Source: Deltaproteobacteria bacterium
GTDB lineage: Bacteria > Desulfobacterota > DSM-4660 > Desulfatiglandales > HGW-15
Assembly (NCBI GenBank): GCA_016926135.1
Contig: JAFGPH010000351.1
Coordinates: 1 to 9,834, forward strand
Length of the DNA stretch: 9,834 bases
Direction of reading: 5' to 3'
The position numbers and the translations under genes were made by a program. Shown here in pieces: positions 1 to 6,293 of this stretch. The notes under the pieces were generated by a model that was given only the letters and a program-made list of their open reading frames with translations, was not told the origin of the DNA and did not search any database. Positions within the stretch are counted from its first letter, which is position 1. Every line of letters begins with the position of its first letter.

Positions 1-147
1 ACCTTTTATAAGGTTTACCGTGCCTATGTGCGGGGAAAGGTGATCAGCTTCCAGTTGGACGATCCTCGCGTGAGCGAGGAGGAGAAGGGAAATGCCGCTC
101 GCAGGGCATCCCGGTACTTCCGTCTGGCGCGCAGGTATATCGCTTGA
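1..147 (+). CDS. 3' end of a COG2187-like phosphotransferase (partial)
   Basis: Only the last 48 codons are inside the window; the gene begins off the left edge and is read in frame from base 1 to the TGA at 145-147. The visible tail contains [20 protein letters not shown] followed by a basic helix ending in ARRYIA. From memory this resembles the C-terminus of the aminoglycoside-phosphotransferase-like domain of COG2187. In many bacteria that domain is fused at its C-terminus to the small P-loop kinase domain (COG0645), and a kinase of that type follows here 17 nt downstream in another frame. The two therefore look like the split version of that fusion, probably working together on an unidentified small substrate. 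The phosphotransferase active site is not visible, so activity cannot be judged. The assignment rests on the short tail plus the neighbour. Confidence 0.65.
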   Translation, partial: TFYKVYRAYVRGKVISFQLDDPRVSEEEKGNAARRASRYFRLARRYIA

Positions 148-164
148 AGAGGAGGAGGGCTTTC

Positions 165-770
165 ATGCCGGAGCCGTTTGAGGCATTCATGCAGAGAGAA
201 TTGGGTCAGGACACGGTGTTGATTGCCTGCGGGCTCCCGGCGTCCTATAAGACCGAAACCACCGAGGTCATTGCAAAGATAAAGCGTTTCATCATCCTCC
301 GCACGGACATGATCCGTCTGGAAGTGCTCAAGAATGAAGACATTTTCGACGAAAAGGTGGCTTCCAGCATGGACAAGCGGAAGCAGGTCTATGACGAGGT
401 GTTTCGGATGGCCGATGCGCTCGCCGAAAAAGGGAACGGGATTATTCTGGATGCGACCTTCATCACGCAGTCCTTGCGAAGACGTGCGGCGGAGCTTGCC
501 GCCCGCCACGGCAAGACCTTCGTCATCCAGCAAACACAATGCCCCCAGGAGGTGTCCCTTCGCAGAATCTCGGAGAGAACCAAGGAAGACTATGAGTCCA
601 ATGCACTCACGGATCAGGCCTATTTCAACAATGTTCGGAAGTTCGAACCGGTGGACCTGGACGATCTCAAAAAGGCGTTCCCTTCGCTCCGCATCCTGCA
701 CCTGCTGGTGGACACCCGTTCGGACCGGGAGGAGGAATGGACCGTGGTGGGAAAGACCCTTCGGCCGTGA
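165..770 (+). CDS. Small P-loop kinase, COG0645/AAA_33 type, with altered Walker A
   Basis: A 201-aa cytoplasmic nucleotide-binding protein of the gluconate-kinase-like predicted kinase group. The ATG at 165 was chosen because GGAGGAGGG at 151-159 sits just upstream; the in-frame TTG at 144 lies before that ribosome site and is unlikely. Features in order are a hydrophobic strand and P-loop at about 18-30 (CGLPASYKT), TDMIR at 47-51, LDATF at 95-99, and an Arg-rich lid (RRISER) around 136. This is the layout expected of AAA_33 kinases. The P-loop is unusual: the glycine that normally precedes the catalytic Lys is Tyr (SYKT instead of SGKS/T), while Lys29-Thr30 are kept. It is likely the partner of the upstream COG2187-like protein and overlaps ade by 34 nt. 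The substrate is unknown. The family call is fairly sure, the activity is not. Confidence 0.8.
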   Translation: MPEPFEAFMQRELGQDTVLIACGLPASYKTETTEVIAKIKRFIILRTDMIRLEVLKNEDIFDEKVASSMDKRKQVYDEVFRMADALAEKGNGIILDATFITQSLRRRAAELAARHGKTFVIQQTQCPQEVSLRRISERTKEDYESNALTDQAYFNNVRKFEPVDLDDLKKAFPSLRILHLLVDTRSDREEEWTVVGKTLRP

Positions 771-2500
771 AAAGGAAGGTCCGACTCCTGCAGGAGAGAA
801 TAGCGGCTGCGCGCAAGGACATTCCGGCCGAGCTCGTGCTGAAAGGGGGGAGGGTGGTCAATGTGTTCACGGGCCGCACCCAGGTCCGTGATGTTGCCGT
901 TCACGGGGGATATGTGGCGGGTCTGGGTCCGGACTACCGAGGCAAAGAGGAAGTGGATGTGAGGGGAAAATGGGTTGCACCGGGCCTCCTGGACGCTCAT
1001 TTCCATATCGAGAGCAGCATGCTCCTCCCCTCGAGGGTGGCTGCCGCCCTGCTTCCCAGGGGGACCACGGCAATGGTTTCCGACCCTCACGAGATTGCCA
1101 ATGTGCTGGGCCTGGACGGCGTGCGAACCCTGATCCGGGAAAGCGCGACAGCGCCTTTTGACTTCTACTTCATGGCGCCGTCCTGCGTGCCCGCAACACA
1201 TCTGGAAACCGCCGGCGCTTGCCTGAGGGCATCCGACTTGAGGACACTTCGGAAGGAGCCCCGAATCCTGGGGCTCGCGGAGATGATGAACTACCCCGGG
1301 GTGCTGGCAGGGGACCCGGAGGCCCTGGAGAAGCTGGCTGCTTTCGACGACCGCCGACGCGACGGTCACGCCCCGGGCCTGTCCGCATATGATCTTCAGG
1401 CCTATGTTTCGGCGGGGATCACCTCGGACCACGAGACCTTTGATTCGAAGACCGGACTCGAGAAGATCGAGGCCGGAATGATGCTGATGATCCGGGAAGG
1501 CAGCAGCGCAAAGAACCTGGAGAATCTTCTCCCCCTGGTGAACGAAAAGAATGCGTCCCGGTTCTGCTTCGTCTCCGACGACCTTCACCCGCGGGACATC
1601 CTTCGAAGGGGCCACCTGGACTTCATGGTCCGCAAGGCGGTTCGGCTGGGCCTGGATCCCATCACCGCCATCCTGCTTGCCAGTTATAACCCGGCCCGGC
1701 ATTTCGGCCTCCGCGAGCGGGGGGCCGTTGCGCCGGGGTACCGGGCGGACCTCGTTGTGCTGCATGACCTGGAAGATTTCTCGGTGGACAGGGTTTACAA
1801 GAATGGCCGCCTCGTGGTCTGCGGCGGGGAACTGAAGGTGAATATCTCCTCCGGCAGCGGGCTCCCGGCGGTTGCCCCCCTCCGCGCGGGTCGGGTCACG
1901 CCGGAATCGTTTCGCGTGGCCGCCGGCCGGGGCAAGGCGAGAATCATTGAAATGGTTCCTGCGCAGATATTCACCCGTGCCGGATACGAGGAGGTTCGAT
2001 CCGAAGGGGGCTGGGTGTGTGCGGAGCCGAAAGCGGACATCCTGAAACTCGCTGTGGTGGAGCGTCACCAAGGCTCCGGCAAAATCGGTGTGGGCCTCAT
2101 CCGGGGCCTCGGTCTCAAGACAGGGGCCCTGGCATCCTCCGTGGCCCATGATTCACACAACATCATCGCGGCCGGGGTCTCGGACCGGGAACTCTGCAGG
2201 GCCGTTGAAGAGGTCAGGGACATGGGGGGAGGGATGGTCGCCGTGCATGGGGAAAAGGTGCTTGCGCGGGTTCCCCTGCCCGTTGCGGGGCTGATGTCTA
2301 CCGCTTCTCTGGAGGAAGTGGTGCGGCAGCAGGATGACCTGGAGAGGGCTGCCAAGTCCCTGGGATGTGTTCTTCCAGACCCGTTCATGCACCTTTCCTT
2401 CATGGCCCTTCCGGTGATCCCCGAGCTGAAGCTCACGGACAAGGGACTGGTGGATGTGGCGCGCTTCGAGAGCGTGCCTTTGTTCCTGGATAAAGGGTAG
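737..2500 (+). CDS. ade: Adenine deaminase
   Basis: A 587-aa amidohydrolase that converts adenine to hypoxanthine plus ammonia in purine salvage; the length fits the COG1001 family. Metal-binding and active-site signatures are all present: HFH at 88-90 within AHFHIESS, SDPHE at 115-119, Glu182 in EMMNYPG, DGH at 209-211, SDHE at 230-233 and SDDLHPRD at 280-287. The C-terminal domain carries SVAHDSHNIIAAG, typical of this family and not of related dihydroorotases. The family usually uses Mn or Fe. The ATG at 737 has GGGAGGAGG directly upstream and overlaps the kinase gene by 34 nt. A GTG at 767 forms a GTGA overlap with the kinase stop and would remove ten non-conserved residues; its ribosome site is weaker, so 737 is preferred but not certain. 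Part of the + strand operon, 24 nt before nadK. Confidence 0.95.
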   Translation: MDRGGKDPSAVKRKVRLLQERIAAARKDIPAELVLKGGRVVNVFTGRTQVRDVAVHGGYVAGLGPDYRGKEEVDVRGKWVAPGLLDAHFHIESSMLLPSRVAAALLPRGTTAMVSDPHEIANVLGLDGVRTLIRESATAPFDFYFMAPSCVPATHLETAGACLRASDLRTLRKEPRILGLAEMMNYPGVLAGDPEALEKLAAFDDRRRDGHAPGLSAYDLQAYVSAGITSDHETFDSKTGLEKIEAGMMLMIREGSSAKNLENLLPLVNEKNASRFCFVSDDLHPRDILRRGHLDFMVRKAVRLGLDPITAILLASYNPARHFGLRERGAVAPGYRADLVVLHDLEDFSVDRVYKNGRLVVCGGELKVNISSGSGLPAVAPLRAGRVTPESFRVAAGRGKARIIEMVPAQIFTRAGYEEVRSEGGWVCAEPKADILKLAVVERHQGSGKIGVGLIRGLGLKTGALASSVAHDSHNIIAAGVSDRELCRAVEEVRDMGGGMVAVHGEKVLARVPLPVAGLMSTASLEEVVRQQDDLERAAKSLGCVLPDPFMHLSFMALPVIPELKLTDKGLVDVARFESVPLFLDKG

Positions 2501-2524
2501 ACCCAAAAAAGGGAGGCATGCCGG

Positions 2525-3394
2525 ATGGCTCAGACTTCGGTCGGCATCATCTACAAACATCATTTTGAGCCTGCGAGGCAGGAGGCTTTGAAACTGGGGC
2601 AGTGGCTGAAGGCCAGGGGAATCTCGATCCATGTCGAAGAGATGGGTGACCGGGACCAGGGAGATCGAGACCCGGAGATCCATTCCGCAATTCCGAGGCA
2701 CGTGGACTGGGTGGTCGTCCTGGGTGGAGACGGCACCCTGCTCGGGGCTGCGCGGAGAGTTGGAAGATATGGTGTTCCCATGCTGGGGGTTAACCTGGGC
2801 GGGCTGGGGTTTTTAACGGAAATCCAGTTGAAGAAACTATACCAAGCCGTTGAAATGATGCTTGAAAACCGTCTAAATGTGGAAAGCCGCCTCATGCTCG
2901 AGGCAAAGGTCGAGCGAAAAGGCAAGGAGGTCTGCAGTTTCCATGTCCTGAACGACGTGGTGATCAGCAAAGGGAGCCCGGCCCGCATCATTGAACTGGA
3001 GGTCCATATCAACAACGAGTTCCTCACCATTTTTAGGGCCGACGGATTGATCATCTCCACCCCCACCGGCTCTACCGCCTACAACCTCTCCGCGGGTGGG
3101 CCCATCCTCCACCCGACCCTGGGCAATCTGGTGCTTACCCCCATCTGTGCATTCACCCTGACGCACAGGCCCATCATCCTGCCCGATACGCACAGGATCC
3201 GGATACGCCTTGCAAAAGATATCGATGAGGCGGTGAGTATGACCTGCGACGGTCAGGTGGGGTTCGATCTGCTGTTCGGGGACAGGGTGCTGATTCAGAA
3301 ATCCCAGGTGGAGATACGGCTGATCAAATCGCCGGACCAGACCTACTTTGAGATCCTGAGAACCAAGCTGATGTGGGGAGGGAGTCACCCCTGA
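2525..3394 (+). CDS. nadK: NAD kinase
   Basis: A 289-aa ATP (or polyphosphate) NAD kinase, which makes NADP from NAD in the cytosol. The diagnostic GGDGT is at 67-71 and is followed by NLGGLGF at 90-96. NDVVI is at 143-147, and the glycine-rich block DGLIISTPTGSTAYN begins at 173 and runs into SAGGP. The length is normal for bacterial NadK. The start is supported by GGGAGG at 2511-2516, 8 nt before the ATG; an out-of-frame ATG at 2518 is ignored. The stop overlaps the next start as TGATG (3392-3396), so the DUF4911-like protein is probably translated by ribosomes finishing nadK. No missing residue or frameshift was seen. Confidence 0.96.
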   Translation: MAQTSVGIIYKHHFEPARQEALKLGQWLKARGISIHVEEMGDRDQGDRDPEIHSAIPRHVDWVVVLGGDGTLLGAARRVGRYGVPMLGVNLGGLGFLTEIQLKKLYQAVEMMLENRLNVESRLMLEAKVERKGKEVCSFHVLNDVVISKGSPARIIELEVHINNEFLTIFRADGLIISTPTGSTAYNLSAGGPILHPTLGNLVLTPICAFTLTHRPIILPDTHRIRIRLAKDIDEAVSMTCDGQVGFDLLFGDRVLIQKSQVEIRLIKSPDQTYFEILRTKLMWGGSHP

Positions 3395-3675
3395 TGCAGA
3401 AGGAGACGACCCGCTTTGTTTTCCGGGTGAACCGGAAGGATATCGCTTACCTGAGAGGCACGATTGAATCCTATGATGGGATGGCGGTGGTGAGGACCCT
3501 GGACCCCTCCGTGGCCCTGATCGAGACGCTGGTTTCACCCGGATGCGAGAAGACCCTTCTGGAATTGGCCGAACACCTGGCACGAAAAGAAGCGCTTCGG
3601 CTCGAACGTGTCGTCGGACCGGAAGGAAAACATGACGCGGTTCCCGTCCGCCGCGAAGCGGAGGCTTCGGACTGA
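3394..3675 (+). CDS. DUF4911-like small protein between nadK and miaB
   Basis: A 93-aa protein of unknown function. The ATG at 3394 overlaps the nadK TGA as TGATG, with a GGGGAGGGAG ribosome site at about 3375-3384; a GTG at 3373 would add seven residues and lies before that site. The body (about 5-70) reads as a small alpha/beta domain with FRVNRKDIAYLRGTIESYDG, VVRTLDPSVALIE and a final amphipathic helix. The last 20 or so residues are charged and probably disordered. It has no Cys, no signal peptide and no membrane segment. From memory it matches DUF4911, a domain common in Desulfobacterota. Its 3' end overlaps miaB by 44 nt, so its expression is locked to nadK and miaB. The reading frame is well supported, the family name less so, and no function can be stated. 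Confidence 0.75.
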   Translation: MQKETTRFVFRVNRKDIAYLRGTIESYDGMAVVRTLDPSVALIETLVSPGCEKTLLELAEHLARKEALRLERVVGPEGKHDAVPVRREAEASD

Positions 3676-5011
3676 TTTGCAGCCAAAACGCTTTCATCTG
3701 ATCACCATGGGATGTCAGATGAACGAGTACGACTCGGATCGGGTTTCCCAGATTCTGATCCGTTCGGGATACCTGCCGACGGGAAACGTGGAAGAAGCCG
3801 ACCTTGTCCTGGTAAATACCTGTGCGGTCCGTGAAAAGGCAGAACAGAAGGCTTACAGTCTTCTGGGCCGCCTTGTGCGGGAACAAAAGAAAAGACCGGG
3901 CCTTGCTCTCGGCGTGATGGGCTGCATCGCACAGCAGGAAGGCGGGAACCTGATCAGGCGGTTTCCCGGACTCAGCCTGGTTCTGGGCACCAGGGAAATC
4001 GGTGAAATCGGGCAACACGTGGAGAAGCTCCGGGGAGGGGGCCGGGGTCTCGTTGCGATTCGCGACCAACTGCCCCCTGCATGCCCCCTGAACACACCGG
4101 GCTATTTCAAGGGGCGGGTCACGGCCTATCTGTCCATCATGGAGGGGTGCAACAATTTCTGCACCTATTGCATCGTGCCCTATGTGCGCGGCCGGGAGGT
4201 CAGCCGGCCTTTTCCCCAGATCCTGGAAGAAGCAGGGCATCTGCTCGCCGAAGGGGTCAGGGAAATCACCCTGCTGGGGCAGAACGTAAATTCTTACCGG
4301 GACGAGAGGGAAGGGGGACTCAAGTTTTCTTCCCTCCTGGGCGCCCTCAGCGAATTGAAAGGGCTCTGGAGAATTCGTTTTACCACCTCCCATCCAAAGG
4401 ACCTGTCGGAGGATCTGATCCGTTGCTTCAGAGACCTCGACAGTCTCTGTCCCCACATCCACCTTCCGTTCCAATCCGGTTCCGATCGTATCCTCGCGCG
4501 CATGAAACGCGGGTATACCCGGGAGAAATACATTGAGCTTGTCCTGAAACTGAGGGAGGCGTGTCCGGAGATCGCCATCACCAGTGATGTGATGGTCGGC
4601 TTTCCCGGTGAGACGGAAGAAGACTTCCTCCTGACCCTGGATCTCATTGGGAGAATTCAGTTTGACAATTTGTACTCTTTCAAGTACTCCGACAGAAAAG
4701 GCGTTCGCTCCGCCGGCATGCAGGGAAAGATTGAGGAGACGGAAAAGTCGCTCCGCCTGAGCCGCCTGCAGAAAATCCAGAGGCAGATCACGCTCAAGAA
4801 AAACAGGGCCATGGAGGGCAGGGAGGTGGAGATCCTGGTAGAGGGGGTCAGCAAGAGGGGCAATCAGCAATCCGGCCGCACCCCGGGCAATAAAATAGTA
4901 AATTTCAACAATGATGATTGCAGGATCGGTAATTTAGTTGATGTGCTCATTAAAAGGTCCACCACAAATTCTCTCTTGGGGGAGTACCGAAGAACCAGGA
5001 ATCCGGGATAG
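3632..5011 (+). CDS. miaB: tRNA-2-methylthio-N6-dimethylallyladenosine synthase
   Basis: A 459-aa radical-SAM methylthiotransferase. It adds a methylthio group to i6A37 of tRNAs reading UNN codons. The N-terminal MTTase domain holds the three auxiliary-cluster cysteines C28 (MGCQMNEYDSDR), C64 (NTCAVREKA) and C98 (GCIAQ). The radical-SAM cluster is C173-x3-C177-x2-C180 (CNNFCTYC), followed by VPYVRGRE. MNEYDSD and NTCAVREKAE favour MiaB over RimO or MtaB. The C-terminal TRAM domain contains GRTPGNKIVNF. The ATG at 3632 has GGAAGG just upstream; a GTG at 3608 would add eight residues and has no clear site. The gene overlaps the DUF4911-like gene by 44 nt. The codons for the TRAM region (about 4890-4970) are much more AT-rich than the rest (see findings), yet the frame stays open and the protein looks complete. 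Confidence 0.96.
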   Translation: MTRFPSAAKRRLRTDLQPKRFHLITMGCQMNEYDSDRVSQILIRSGYLPTGNVEEADLVLVNTCAVREKAEQKAYSLLGRLVREQKKRPGLALGVMGCIAQQEGGNLIRRFPGLSLVLGTREIGEIGQHVEKLRGGGRGLVAIRDQLPPACPLNTPGYFKGRVTAYLSIMEGCNNFCTYCIVPYVRGREVSRPFPQILEEAGHLLAEGVREITLLGQNVNSYRDEREGGLKFSSLLGALSELKGLWRIRFTTSHPKDLSEDLIRCFRDLDSLCPHIHLPFQSGSDRILARMKRGYTREKYIELVLKLREACPEIAITSDVMVGFPGETEEDFLLTLDLIGRIQFDNLYSFKYSDRKGVRSAGMQGKIEETEKSLRLSRLQKIQRQITLKKNRAMEGREVEILVEGVSKRGNQQSGRTPGNKIVNFNNDDCRIGNLVDVLIKRSTTNSLLGEYRRTRNPG

Positions 5012-5032
5012 CCTGGAAAGCGGAATTTTTCG

Positions 5033-5902
5033 ATGACGGATATTTGTGTCCCAGAACAGATTGATCACTCAAAAGAGATGATTCTCATCGTGGACGATGA
5101 TGACCTCCTGAGGTCCACCCTCGAACAACTCGTCATGGCGCTTCATTTCAGGGCGGCCTCTGCCCCAAATGCAGAAACTGCGCTCAAGATGCTCAGCGAG
5201 GGTGAATACACCTTTCTGCTCACCGATATGCGAATGCCCGAGATGAACGGTCTTGATCTCATCAGGAAAGTCAACCAGACCTATCCGGGCATCAGTATTG
5301 TTGCCATGACCGGTTACGCCGAGGGGTACAGGTACGTGGACGTGATCCATGCGGGGGCCAGCGACTTCATCAAGAAGCCGTTTGATCTGGAGGAACTGGA
5401 GGCCAAAATCGCCCGGATCATCAACGAACGCAACCTCAGGGAAGAACTCAGCCGACTTTCCATAACCGATTCTCTCACGGGCCTGTACAACCAGCGACAC
5501 CTCTATGCCCGCCTGAAGGAAGAGGTGCTGCGGTCGGAGCGTCAGAAGCACCCCATGGCACTGATTCTTCTGGACCTTGACCGTTTCAAGGAATACAACG
5601 ATACGCACGGGCATCTCGCCGGGGATGAGGTGCTGCGTAACGTAGGCAAGATTATTCGCAAATGCATCCGTGTCGGCGTTGATTCGGGTTACCGATATGG
5701 CGGTGATGAGTTCGCGGTCGTGTTGATTGACGCGGACCTGACCGTCGCACAGGAGATCGGGCGCAGAATCCAGGAGGCCATGAGGGAGCACAGTGGGATC
5801 AGCGCCAGCCTGGGATACAGCATGTTTTTTGACGGCATGGATGCCGAGGACCTCGTAGCGCAGGCCGATAAAGAGCTGTACAAAGCCAAGTCCAGATTAT
5901 AG
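5033..5902 (+). CDS. Response regulator with diguanylate cyclase (GGDEF) output
   Basis: A 289-aa two-domain signalling protein. Residues about 16-130 form a receiver domain with acidic residues D21-D24, the phospho-acceptor D65 in LLTDMRMPEMNG, T93 (AMTGYAEG) and K115 (KKPF). A short linker leads to a GGDEF domain (about 140-289) with SITDSLTGLYNQR, LDLDRFKEYNDTHGH and intact RYGGDEF (223-227), so cyclic-di-GMP synthesis after phosphorylation is expected. The inhibitory I-site is not canonical: Asp217 is at the right distance, but the Arg is four residues before it (R213-VGV-D217) instead of three. No cognate histidine kinase is in the window. The gene lies 21 nt after miaB with only a weak GGAAAGCGGAA site, so it may be read from the operon or from an internal promoter in the AT-rich end of miaB. 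No EAL or HD-GYP domain is present. Confidence 0.93.
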   Translation: MTDICVPEQIDHSKEMILIVDDDDLLRSTLEQLVMALHFRAASAPNAETALKMLSEGEYTFLLTDMRMPEMNGLDLIRKVNQTYPGISIVAMTGYAEGYRYVDVIHAGASDFIKKPFDLEELEAKIARIINERNLREELSRLSITDSLTGLYNQRHLYARLKEEVLRSERQKHPMALILLDLDRFKEYNDTHGHLAGDEVLRNVGKIIRKCIRVGVDSGYRYGGDEFAVVLIDADLTVAQEIGRRIQEAMREHSGISASLGYSMFFDGMDAEDLVAQADKELYKAKSRL

Positions 5903-6029
5903 ACACACCGACTTATTACTTCGGATAATATATATTATGTAAACTAAACTCTTTGGGTCTCTTTTCGGACTCCGGTGCGCGGAAATGTCTCGTTTGTGTC
6001 GTTTCAAGCGCTTCAGGTGAAAAAATTCG
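5903..6029. other. AT-rich intergenic region with hairpin and 14-bp palindrome
   Basis: No gene is supported here. At 5914-5930 a short AT-rich stem is closed by a C(TTCG)G tetraloop sequence, with one bulged A. It partly overlaps a perfect 14-bp palindrome ATAATATATATTAT at 5925-5938. No run of T follows, so this is at best a weak terminator for the upstream operon. The rest shows nothing recognisable before the promoter at 6030. Confidence 0.5.
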
Positions 6030-6057
6030 TTGACATCCCCTATCTGAAACGTATAAG
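6030..6057 (+). promoter_or_regulatory. Sigma-70-like promoter of the 29-aa ORF
   Basis: A perfect -35 box TTGACA (6030-6035), a 16-nt spacer and a good -10 box TATAAG (6052-6057). Transcription would begin near 6064 and give a leader of about 30 nt before the ATG at 6094. It is the best promoter match in the window and points straight at the small basic ORF. Box quality is seen directly; activity is inferred. Confidence 0.7.
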
Positions 6058-6093
6058 TTCATAAGACTTTTCTCTGGGTGGAGGCTGAGCCGG

Positions 6094-6183
6094 ATGAGCA
6101 GCGTCGTCAAAAAGCGGAAAAAGAAGATCAGGAAACACAAATACCGGAAGCTGCGAAAGCAGATGCGACATAAGAACAAGTAG
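6094..6183 (+). CDS. 29-aa very basic AURKAIP1/COX24-like ribosomal mini-protein
   Basis: The ORF is ATG to TAG, 29 codons, with GGAGG at 6080-6084 nine nt upstream, its own promoter (6030-6057) and a terminator (6224-6266). The product starts MSSVVKKRKKKIRKHKYRKL and ends MRHKNK. More than half the residues are Lys, Arg or His, there are no acidic residues and no Cys. This matches my memory of the short bacterial AURKAIP1/COX24-domain proteins. These are homologous to mitoribosomal mS38 and to a small extra ribosomal protein (bL38) reported from Flavobacterium; they are thought to bind rRNA as a basic helix. A ribosomal or other RNA-binding role is inferred. The gene is easily missed because of its size. 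Alternatives are an unrelated basic peptide or a bL36/bTHX-like protein, but the KKRKKKIRKHKYRKLRK pattern favours COX24. Confidence 0.75.
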   Translation: MSSVVKKRKKKIRKHKYRKLRKQMRHKNK

Positions 6184-6192
6184 CGCCGTAAA

Positions 6193-6213
6193 CGCCGGAG
6201 ACAGAGTCCGGCG
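6193..6213 (+). other. Hairpin in the 3' region of the mini-gene
   Basis: A perfect 7-bp GC-rich stem, CGCCGGA (6193-6199) and TCCGGCG (6207-6213), with a 7-nt loop, begins 9 nt after the TAG. It has no T-tract, so it is more likely a 3'-end protecting or stop-proximal structure than a terminator. Confidence 0.5.
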
Positions 6214-6223
6214 ACCTGAATGA

Positions 6224-6266
6224 AGAAGGCAGTTCCCTGATCGGGAGCTGCCTTCTATTTTATTTC
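6224..6266. terminator. Rho-independent terminator shared by convergent genes
   Basis: A 14-bp stem pairs AGAAGGCAGTTCCC (6224-6237) with GGGAGCTGCCTTCT (6243-6256) through a 5-nt TGATC loop, with one G-U pair. It is followed on the + strand by ATTTTATTT. It ends the mini-gene transcript. It also lies 28 nt beyond the stop of hbd on the other strand, where the following bases are less T-rich (TTCATTC), so it probably works in both directions but better on the + strand. Confidence 0.88.
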
Positions 6267-6293
6267 ATGATTTGCCTGAGCCCGAGGCGGAGC

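Noticed and set aside
144..164. TTG start at 144 for the P-loop kinase
   Set aside because: It precedes the strong GGAGGAGGG ribosome site, which is correctly spaced for the ATG at 165, and the extra residues encode the ribosome site itself (KRRRAF).
1..170. A frameshift breaking a fused COG2187-COG0645 gene
   Set aside because: The first gene ends where the phosphotransferase domain naturally ends, and the second has its own good ribosome site and ATG. A natural split is simpler.
620..2149. A 509-codon open frame on the minus strand opposite adenine deaminase
   Set aside because: It is antisense to ade, whose catalytic motifs are complete, and its low-complexity Pro/Gly/His/Arg composition is typical of a shadow frame.
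2873..4870. A 665-codon open frame on the minus strand opposite nadK, DUF4911 and miaB
   Set aside because: It is antisense to three well-identified genes, has no recognisable domain and no ribosome site logic. Long antisense frames are expected in GC-rich DNA.
5914..5930. Terminator right after the response regulator gene
   Set aside because: The stem is short, AT-rich and bulged, and no T-tract follows; it was kept only as a hairpin note.
5916..6179. An 87-codon minus-strand frame across the intergenic region and the mini-gene
   Set aside because: It runs through the promoter and the basic mini-ORF on the other strand. Its Phe/Leu/Arg-rich text is what the reverse of Lys codons and AT-rich DNA would give.
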